Shown one piece after another: positions 36,858 to 47,200 of a DNA stretch of 64,000 bases; the first letter of the stretch is position 1; every line of letters begins with the position of its first letter. A program made the position numbers and the translations under genes. Below the pieces are notes generated by a model. It ran no database searches. It saw only the letters and a list, made by a program, of their open reading frames with translations, and was not told the DNA's origin. Source of the stretch: Capitella teleta (taxonomy: Eukaryota; Annelida; Polychaeta; Capitellidae); the NCBI GenBank assembly GCA_000328365.1, contig KB297987.1, positions 90,851-154,850 of the forward strand, in the 5' to 3' direction.

Positions 36858-37551
36858 TAGGGATGCACAGAATAGGGTAGGTCTAGTAAGCAGGCAGATC
36901 GGAAGCCAAGATGTTTCCAACTGTGTGACACATGAGGCCAAGGGAGCGATTTGAGCTAGTGGATCTCAGACTCAGCCCGTAATCTCGAGCAGGGTTACCA
37001 TTGCTGCGGGGGGATGTAAGACGTTACCCTCCATCAGTTCTTTGGTTCCACAGCATGACGCAACCCACCCGTCAGAGGAAGCCCCGCCACCTACTAAGCG
37101 TGCCCGCTCGGAGGCCACAACCAGCCTGTTCGAGGCATTTGATTCCTTCAATCAATGTACTACTGATGAAGGCTCCACCAGCTCCATTGTCACAGAGTTG
37201 AGGGCATTTCCCTGGGAGCCCCACTCAGTCAGGAGCAGCGACCCTCTTCTGTGGTTGGGCACCAATGTTCACAGGTTCCCGGGCTAGTTGTGCAAGCTAT
37301 CTGTGCGCTCCACCCAGCAGCGTTGACAACGAGAGAACCTTCTCCGTTGCTGGCAGCGTTGCCGATCGTAAAAAATTCCGCTTTACCCCCACTAATGTGG
37401 AAATGTTTTTCTTGCAATCAATATAAACAAAATATCAAAATAAAATCAACAACAAGCATTTTTTATGTGGTTTTCGTTTCAGGTTCCGGTCCGGTTCTGG
37501 CCGGAACAATGGTTCCGGGTTCTGGCAAATTTTATATTCCGTGCATCCCTA
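36858..37551 (+). mobile_element. hAT transposon with intact ends and 8-bp target duplication
   Basis: The element starts TAGGGATGCACAGAATA and ends in the inverted form of TAGGGATGCACGGAATA. It is flanked on both sides by the same eight bases, ATTATATC (36850-36857 and 37552-37559). Inside, frames read TELRAFPWEPHSVRSSDPLL and then, after a frameshift, NERTFSVAGSVADRKKF and RFTPTNVEMFFLQSI. This is the C-terminal dimerisation region of a ZBED-type hAT transposase. At 694 bases it is an internally deleted, non-autonomous copy. GGTTCCGG-type repeats lie near the right end. The perfect duplication suggests a fairly young insertion. Confidence 0.92.
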
Positions 37552-37606
37552 ATTATATCAAGAATAATATCAATTTATGTATTATTCATTTCTTATATGT
37601 TTCCAG

Positions 37607-37944
37607 GTCATCTGAGAAGCATGAGGCCAGGAGCATGCGACGTTCTTAGTGAGAGGGACAAGCTTCTGCAGAAATGGTGCCCTGACAGCAGTGAAGCGCA
37701 AACTGCCGTCAGCATGGCAGAGTAAACTGCACCACTACGAGCACAGGGGTCTGTGTCACCCCAACTGAATACACTGCGTGACCAGTGCCATCGGCAACCT
37801 CAGTTATCTCTTTCTTTGCGTAGTGGAAGGCTTACACCGCCCATGTGTGGCCTGGTGGAGGCCCTGTGAATACTAGAACATAATGTTGAGCACCAGGGGG
37901 CATGGGTTTACTGCGATGCTGCTGCCCATCTTGACTCACAGCGG
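37607..37944 (+). other. probable 5' UTR part of the first coding exon, with upstream ATGs
   Basis: A TTTCCAG acceptor at 37600-37606 precedes sequence continuous with the coding start. Several upstream ATGs lie here. One at 37843 opens an 8-residue frame (MCGLVEAL) ending at TGA 37867-37869, in the same frame as the main coding sequence. This could dampen translation, or the TGA could be an error truncating a longer N-terminus. Confidence 0.4.
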
Positions 37945-38289
37945 ATGAGGCTCCCCTTGCATCTGAAAATGCCGCTGGACGCGGATGCGGCCCTCTCGTC
38001 GTCCTCAGTCGGCAACTGGCTGGGGCAGGAGCTGGAGCTGCGCGGCATTGACTCAGTGGTCTACACGCGCTACATCCTGAGCATCCTGCTCCAGGATGAC
38101 TTTCATCTGGATCTGCGCGATCCAGACTTCTTTCCACCATCAAAGAAGGCGGCCAAGCACACAGAGGAACACCGCAGCAGCAAATGCCGAATCAGGCGCT
38201 TTGACCTCAAAAGCAAACTGAATGAGGCCGATTCTGAGATGATGAAGAAGTCTGCCGCTGTGGAGTGTCTCAAATCAGTCACTGATGAG
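37945..38289 (+). CDS. KIAA0232: KIAA0232-like exon 1 (conserved N-terminal domain)
   Basis: Carries the family's best-conserved stretch, NWLGQELE, RGID and YTRYILSILL, ending KSVTDE before a GTGAGT donor. In the human protein the same positions read WLGQELEKCGID and YTRYVLSLLL, from memory. The frame is open back to a TGA at 37867. Confidence 0.88.
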
Positions 38290-41200
38290 GTGAGTGGTTT
38301 TTTTTATGTGTTTTGAGCCCCAAAATATTTTTAGCAAAACAAGAAGTTTTTAACTTTATTATATTAACTCTTCAAATTAAAACGAGCTAAACTGATATAA
38401 TCTGCTATAATTATAAGAAATTCTTGTGCTGTTGAAGCCTGTAATGACTGTGTCAATCGTGATTTATATTCATTCTTGTCAGCTTGTCTTTCCTCCTTTG
38501 TCTGTGCACTATGTGCAGTATGGAGCAGGCCTATGGTTTTGATAACTATTACCACAATATCTATATTACCATGTTCTTTAGGCTTTATATAAGAAGCACC
38601 AATGAATTATACTACATGTACCTTATAATTAGGTATACACAATACACTAGTATATTGCAGATAATCTGGTATACAGTGTCACCCGATGCGCCAGAGCACT
38701 TGCCTTTTGGCATCGAGCCACTTCTCGGTGCTGACTCACTTATTGTCGATTTATAGCAATGACAACGCTATTTATCAGTTTATCAAGTTTATAGGAGGTA
38801 CCTCATCATGTATCACAATATAGATTGGTCTGTATGAGTTGTATAAGGATTTCTCTTTTTATTGGTGGTATTCCATGGAATTCCCTTTTATTCCCATTGT
38901 TGTGTGGGCTGTGATTATTGAAGAAAAAACCTATTTAATCAGTCTGGATTTCTGCCTTATTCGCCTTATTATGAATTTTCGCCTTAGCTGCGCGCTTAAA
39001 TCCATTGTTTTTCCTGATTTTGCTTGTATAAACAATTTGGTAAATACTCCCTGCGTGGGAGGCGAAATAGTCTCCAACAACACTTTGAAATCAGTTGATC
39101 GATATTTCATACTGATAGCGTTTACATGCATTACAATGTAGGTGTTACGTGCCTGTCGCAGTGCCAATCGTGGCCGTTACCACACGGTTGTGGGTGTGTT
39201 TTTATTGGTGATCTGTTAATTCAATAAATTGGCGTCTGCTCAGACATTCCTTTGCTAAATATTTACAATCACACCTCATTATGAAATCCATAAATACTAC
39301 CATCATTTCAACGTGATTCAAGATGCGGTGTTTACAGTGAATACTCGTAACCGAAAGTATTCAATGATGATTGTATGATTTGGTCTGTCCAGCGTCACTG
39401 TTGCTATGGTTTCCACGCGCGTCCACTCGGGAGCCGCTGTTGCGTGAGTGCGATTGTATGGTGCGAAGCTTTCTTGCTTCTATCGATTGATTTGTTGAGC
39501 CTCCTGGCTGGCCTGGATTGCAGCCGAGTGCGTTATGATTATGCTGTGTCTTGGCGAAAGATCCACCGTAATGAAGACTGCTGTATGCGTTTCGCGATCT
39601 GGTCCGTCAATTGAATAAGTCATGGGTATCGGTTTCTTGTCGTATTTTATACTATCTATATGTATGTACATCTCCATATACCAGTGAATGAGCATAATAA
39701 AATTTAAGCGGCAAAACGGTGCATCACCCGACAAGGAATTTCTAGTGCGCATTAAGGTTTAGAAAGATCGTTGTACTTGCGTGTATCTCCTAAATGTCGA
39801 CATATGACACCGCTTTATTCAGACCGTATCTCATGATCTGATGATGGCGAGTAGGCAATCCGTCCGTCTTTTTCAATGTTAGTCGAAGTGTTGCAACGAA
39901 CGATTTTCTTATGAACAGCGCTTTATATCACTTGTGTATGGTGAGAGGATCCATTTATAAGCGAGTTACGTCGAGTACCTGCCTTTTATTTGCCCATTTA
40001 GGACACGGGTCCGAACTCCGTACATGTAGTGCGTACGGCTATAAGTATGTATTCAGGAACAAATAGTTTGAATACGGAAGTAAATATGAATTTATGATGG
40101 CGATGAGGCCCAAATTGATAATTATGCATTCATATCCTCAGTTCATGGCTTTCATGAACAGCGTTTAGTACAGAAGTATGCAGGGGTGCCGGGTAGCCAG
40201 TTAAACCGCTTGCAATCCTATGACGTTGGTGAAGGTTTGGGCGCATGCGTTATCATTATCAATCGTAAATTTTATATTTCGTGATTTTTATTTTTATGTT
40301 TATTTTTTTTCATATTTTTTATATTTTATTTTATAATTCCTCGATAACTTTATAAGTACATTTATCCCAAACAACTGTTGCCAAGGCCTGACGCTGAGTG
40401 CTGCTGTCAATGGTACTATCGTCAATTCATGTATCTACAGTACCTAGCGTTAAAGATTAAGAACTCTTCGGTTCTATCGAGAAAGGTATTGGGTCACGGA
40501 CTTGTCATTTGGCACCCGTATCACACAACAGTGACAACACTATTATAAGGCGGAGCCGTGACCACAATCAAGCAAAAGGGCCCGTGTATATGCTTAGCGT
40601 AAATTTATTCACCATGTACATCTGGTATTCATTTGTACACATACTAATCATCTAATACACCCTCACTTCAGGTATAATCAGTTCAGGAGTCGGTGAGGGG
40701 CTGGGGTTGGTTTGGACGGCTTGCATGTTACGTAAGGAGAGCGGGCTGTCCAGTTGAGCGCACGTTGGCGTTCAGCTCTTGATCTGAACAATGATCGGAT
40801 TTAAGATTGGTCTCATGAAAAGGCACAACGACAGAAACCTCACAGACTTCGTTCTTATTCAACTTTCAAACGCTGTTCTGCTTATTCTGTGACTGAGGTT
40901 TTCCTCTGGCCGAGTTTGCGATGTCGAATAACGCATCCGAGTTCCTAGTTATCAAGTGGAATACGTGGTTCTAGAATGACGTAATCGCTGGTCGGGAATA
41001 ATCTCGAGATGACTGTCAGGGTGACGTCGCCTGCACGCAGAGATATTCTTGTGAAATTGTGGAAGATGGCCGGTGCTTATTTGGCATGTGATTCTTATTA
41101 TCAGCTGTGTCAACAGTCTTCTTGTTGGCTCTGATGTTACGGTGTGATGAAGGTGTTGATTGGGCCGCGTTGTGTTATCAACTGGGCGCCCTTTGCTCAC

Positions 41201-44200
41201 GGGGCGAATCTAAGTATTCTTTCTTGGGTGAATGGCTGACTGGTTAGCGGTTGAATTGCACTTGAGTCGACCGACGTTTCCCCTCAACGCCGGTTTCCTC
41301 GCTGACTCTTTTGAAATTAATTATTTTAATGGTTTACGTGACCAATATACACACACCATTTAACGCTCTCTTGTTGGTGCTTGTTAATATATCGATGCTC
41401 TTGCTTCTAAATATAATGCCTACAAGTACGTAATCTTGTGCATGCACGTCGAATCCGCCGAGTTCTGTCCCTCGGGGTGCCTTATCTGATGCCCAATTAC
41501 GCAATCGGTGTTACGACGGCGTTGAAGGTCGCTTTATCAGAATTTTAATTGTCTGAACAGCAAACTGCGTGCAGATGTACAACAGTCACATGATTTCTCT
41601 TGCAAAGTAATAATAATACTAGTTAATGTGCTACATGACATGTACTAGTGTGTATAACTTTATGTACAATTCTACATACATGTGTAGATACGCCGGTGAA
41701 TCGCCCTGCATGCTGATGAGGCTGGCATGCGGACTGCAAAATACTCTCTCCGTCTCATTGGCCATTCGGGTCAATTGAGCGCAAATCGCCTGTTTCAAGT
41801 TTCATTAAAGTAGAAACTGGAGTTCCGGCCGTAACCAATCTGAACAATCGAAACATAACCGACCTGGTGATGAAGGTGGATGATTTCAACAGCAGGTTGT
41901 TAAACATCGTCGCCTCATGAACCGATTAACGCGAAGGATTCACAGTCGGTTGATTGAATGCATAACGGATTCGTCGTTTGCCGATAAATTATTATAATAA
42001 TTGGCTCTCGCTTTAAACTTTTAATCTTGTGTGTGTTGGGGAATTTAGAGCAGTTTCATGGTGACATGTGCCATTTCACGACGGAGCCCTACGGCCTCCC
42101 GTTTTGGTGCAGTGACGCCGCAGATTAATCCATTCCGTTATCACGTGCGCATGTTGCGTAACTTGTTGTTGTTGACATTTTGAGGATCGAAAACCGGTGC
42201 TCAAAACAAACATGCTGTTCGCTTTTGCCATGTTTTATAAATTTTTCTCTAACAGTAATAGTTATAATTGCTCCTTGACTGTAGTTAACATAGACATGGA
42301 CCTTACCTTGTACAAACAAGATGGGACATCGCTCATGGAAAGTGTCTTTACGTGTGGCCTGTTGCCATGGCAACCCTGTTCACGCATTTATTACAGATTC
42401 CCGTTTCGGCGAACTAAAAACGCTCAAATTCTGTACAAATTAACTTTATCTTTAAGCATATTTGGACGCTGTTTTACCTTTTCCTTTTTCCGTATTTATA
42501 CTCGCATTATGCGGTAGTATTTATGTCGGGTAGACGTGTATTTATAATTCGTGCGAAACTGCGGGTCACTCCCTTAAGTGATCCGATATGACTATTTTTT
42601 CACAATGGGGTGATTAGGCCGATGTCCCATCTTGGTTGTACAAGCTACCCTCCATGTCTAAGGTAGTTAATACCTCACTGTCATCGGGTACTGAGGTCGT
42701 GACCTTTGATCGATTCGCGTAACCCTTTCCTCCATCTAGATGTGTCCCGTGTACGTACTACAAGAATTCGGCCTGACATGCAGGGCACTGGCCAGAGGGG
42801 TGTTTTCTCTGATTGACAGTTGCATGTTTCGGGTTTTCTGTCCGTCGCGTCTCAATTTCATACATTAGGTGGCACTTTAAGAAAACATGTCTGGATTCCT
42901 TGCGAGGTTTTCCTCTCCAACATTTCTCCGTCGGCGGTTCATGTTCCCACTGTGTTCCCACGTGCGCTGAAAACTCACGGCGCCTTTAATTATTGGTCCG
43001 CTGATTTTGACCGCGGGTCGTCTCCATGACAACCGCATTGTTCTAGGTATGGGGGGGGGGGGCTATTCTTACTGGTCGCTGATTGGTCGTGCTGACCACA
43101 CCCCTTTGACTGGATGTTGTAGAAGAGAAGAAGTTCAGGTAGATTGACTTCAGTTTCCTCCGTGTTATCTTGGTTGAAACAACCGTTCTGTCACCGAACA
43201 TCGCTCGTCTCTGGATATCCACAAGCGACCGCAGTTGACCTCAGTTGTAAGTTCAAAGGTTATCATTCTTCACTTGATTCATCTTGTTCCAAGAATTGTG
43301 TTGATCTGCTGTTTTTGTACGTTTTGTGTATTGAAGTTGGTTGTTGTGATTCAGTGTTGGTGACCTTTGACCTTTCGATGCAATCGTTGTTCTCTGATGT
43401 GCATTTATGTTTGGTGAGGTAAGGGTCATCCAGCGAACGCTTATTGTCAACATGTCCTCATCTCTCGGATAGCTGTCCTCACTTAATCTGCGCCGTTGGC
43501 TGTGCTAAGCTCTCGATTTGTAATCTGCTGCGGTGCGTTGTGTTTTCTGCAGCTTAAAATTCACCTGCGAGTTCACGCCCTTCCCGCTTAAAGTGAAATC
43601 CCGTATGCATTGATATGCTTAGAAGTTAGGATCAGCAGAAAGCATTAAATGTATTGCGGTGGATTCATTAGCCATCTTGAATGTAGCTCAATTTCAAAAT
43701 GTCCCGCCCCCTTTTCCCGCGCAATTGCGTTGCGCTGAGTTTGGCCTAAATTTTCAGCGTAGTGTAACTACGCAGTTGAGTGTGGACGCACGCGTTGTTC
43801 GACGGCGTTATCAGTGACGCAACACTGCTCTGCGCAGCCATGCGTGCTCGACCATGACCCCGCTGACCCCATTGGTGAGGAAAATACCAGTACCTGGATT
43901 CTTCGAAGCATTCCCTCATTCTTCAGTTGTGTGCTTATTAAGGTTACTAAATTATAAATTATAATTATGTTAATATTAACTTGTTTTTAGTAGTACTTGG
44001 TATGACTCCTGCATCTTCTTTCAACTATTCCTTGAATCCACTTGTTTGGAAAATTTAGTTTGAGCACTGAGTTAGTCGCTGAATGATTAATTCACCCGCT
44101 CCTGTCAGTCCGTGATGAGCTGAATCATAACGTATGTCCCGTTATCTGAATCATAACGCACGGGATAATGACACCAGAAGGAGGTGCTAGTCAGCAACTA

Positions 44201-47200
44201 TGAATTTATCATTCGAAGGATGCATCAATCGTGCATTGAGAGATGCGGGATTCTGCGGTGTCCGTTATGATTGCCCCCACTCTTTGTTTTTATTTGAAAT
44301 CAAATTCTTTCTATCATTGGGTGTTGATATACAATCAGACCCCGTTAATTCGCCCTCCTGAGGCTCCTCCGTTCCCAATGAAACAGACTGGTTAACGAAA
44401 AGGGCGGATTACACGTCAGACGACAAATTGATGAAAATTAGATGGCATACAAAAACTCATGTACCATATATGTTGCATAGGTTACAAGCAGGTGGTTAAT
44501 AAATATATCGTCAATAATAAAGATCGTTTGATTGTCTTTTACTTTTCCGAACTTGAGTCGTTTTACGATGTTTTTAATTCTTGCACTATTACTTCTATTT
44601 GTCGTTGCACAGGGTCTTATCATGTTACTTGATCTTCGTTATTTTATTTTGTCTTATTTTATCTCTGTCCTGTGTTGATTATTTATAGGCTGTGCCTTTT
44701 TATCAATCACATTTCTTTTTTATGCCATTAATTTCAATAAAAAAGAAAAGAAAAAGGAAACGATCAAATGAAGTGGGCACGATTAAATGAAGTGGGCAAT
44801 GTAGATCCATGTAGTAGAAACGATAACTGCAGGATGGTCGTTGTGGGCTCTCATTTCATGCATGTCATGATGAGTACATCAAATGGATCAGCTCCCGAGT
44901 CTCTTGAGTTTCAATTCCCCTCGCTTCTCCACTCGATTCCAGGATCTCCACTCGCAACTCCCGTCGTTCGTTCAAGAGCAGAACGATCGTCTAACTGAGA
45001 CACATTAAATTGAAAGTGAGCCAGCCACGCATACAGACATAAAGGAATCGACACGGCGACTGTACCCGCATTTGATTCCTTTGTTTAATCAACTTCTTAA
45101 ACGTCCAATCAGCGGAGGGCCGTCATTTGTTATTTAATTGACCTGACTTGAAAGAAATCGCCGACAATTGATGTGTTATGGCTTATGTTTGTTTACACTA
45201 CGATATTTCGAAGGGCGGATTACATATGTAATTTATAATGGCAGAGTGCAGATTGTTCCAGAAAATCGTGGTCTGAGGCGGATTAACGAAAAGGGCGGAT
45301 TACATGACGTAATTAACATTACAAACGATTTGTCCTTGGGATTTTAGGGTGGTTTACGAAAAGGGTGGATTACATGACGGCGGATTATCGGGGTCTGCCT
45401 GTATTGTGACATGTGACTTGTGTGCTTATTGATAATAAAAAACGTACCAGGAGGGTATTCCCATCTTTACACTCAGACGATTGTTCAGTAGCGAATGATT
45501 CTTGAACTTTTAAGTTTTGACATACATGTATATGAGAATTATGCCTTGGTATAAGGAAGAAATTAGTTGAGAGGAAGCTCATGAAAATACCGAAAGGAGA
45601 AAGATCAGAGTGTAGCTCCTGTTATGATCATCCGACCACTTATTGAGTGAGATCTTTAAGTTAGGAAGGAGAGTCTTGTCATGCGGCTAGGACTTTGATG
45701 TGAATCTCTTTGCTCATGATGCTATCTTTTCAGGTTGCTGGCATTGAATCTCTTGTCGATGAGCTGTACACGAAGCTTCAGGAGCAACAGGCTGCTCAGC
45801 TGGGTAGGCTTCCCCCTTACCGCTGCTGCTTGGTGTGTTGCAGCCGCTCCTCCTCCGTTGCAGATGTGTCTGATGCAGCTGTCAACTGCACGCATGCCAC
45901 GCCTGCAGTGAATGACCCGTACGAGAGCAGTGACAGTGTGATTTCATCGTCTTCTGAGGATCCTGCTGAGAGGTACGCCACCTGCTCATGCTCTGAGCAT
46001 CTGCTCATGCTCTTTTTAATTTTTTTTCCTTCAGGTACTACGCTGCGTTCCCTGCTCTGAGTGAGAAGACCGCAGAGTTCTGTTTGTCAGTGCTGTGCAC
46101 GCCTGGCGAGTGGGCCAAGATGGCGAAAAAACCATCGCCCAATCAGTCTCTGTCTGAGCCGGAAGACGCTCCTCTCTCTCCGGACAAAGATGAGCAGAAG
46201 GAGGCGAAGAAGCGGAGTTCCTGTGACTGCAGGAGTCCGCACTCGGTTTGCCCCAAGAAGCGCATCCCGTCCGATCTGCACAAGAGGCAGCGCCGTAGCC
46301 ATCCCAAGCACCCGCACCACAAGCGCTACTGTCGCCAGGAACTCTTTTGGCCGGTGCCAGCACACTCGGTGGACCAGATCAAGGGGAAGTGCATCTTCCA
46401 GGATGTTGAACCAGACACGGCACATAATCACTGCTCTCAACATCGGGTGAAAACATATCGCACTTCATTCTTCCAGTGGAGTGCTTTGGAAATCCCTCCG
46501 GAAAAATCACGGGAGAAGAAGGTCGTCTGTCCTGTTCCTGATGACCAAGACGAAGAGAAAGGCGAAGAGAAGGAATCTGAGATGGAGCAGACGGCAGATG
46601 TTGAACAGGGCGGCGTCTATGAGTGGTGAGCAGTACTAATTACAAAGGGGACATTTTCATTCACTTGTCTCTGCAGGTTTTCCACTGTGGATGATGTCAA
46701 GGAAGAGGACGGCCCTAATCTGCTGGCCTGCTTGGCTGATGACCCTAAGATGAACTCCCCACCCCTGGGCTCTCCCTCTCTGCCGCCCCTTCTTCCGCCG
46801 GAATGGAGTCGCGCTCCTTGCAAGCCTGAGATAACCAGACCAGATTCCTGTCTGGAGGAGGATACCTCATTCTTCTTTGATGAGGGGACCACTCAGATGC
46901 TGCTTGTGGATGAGGTCATCTTCCAGCGCCTTGTGCAGGCTCATCCGCAGAGGTACAACGTGGAGCCATCTGACAAAGGCCATCGTCTGCTCATCTCCAT
47001 CTCAAAGTCTGACTTGAAGGACGAGGGCCATCATTATGCTTATAGGCATCCTGCTGAAGAGTTTGATGATGTCGTTGCCGACATCCTTCGAGGTGTTCTG
47101 TTCAATGATCAACAGGAGTTGGAGAACGATAGAGCAGTTAGCACTGACGGTCACTCTGATGTTTTAGACCACATGGGTGAGGAGCTCTGTTCTAAGTTAA

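Noticed and set aside
42197-42517. 106-codon plus-strand frame in the KIAA0232-like intron
   Set aside because: Composition and lack of any motif or exon signal suggest chance.
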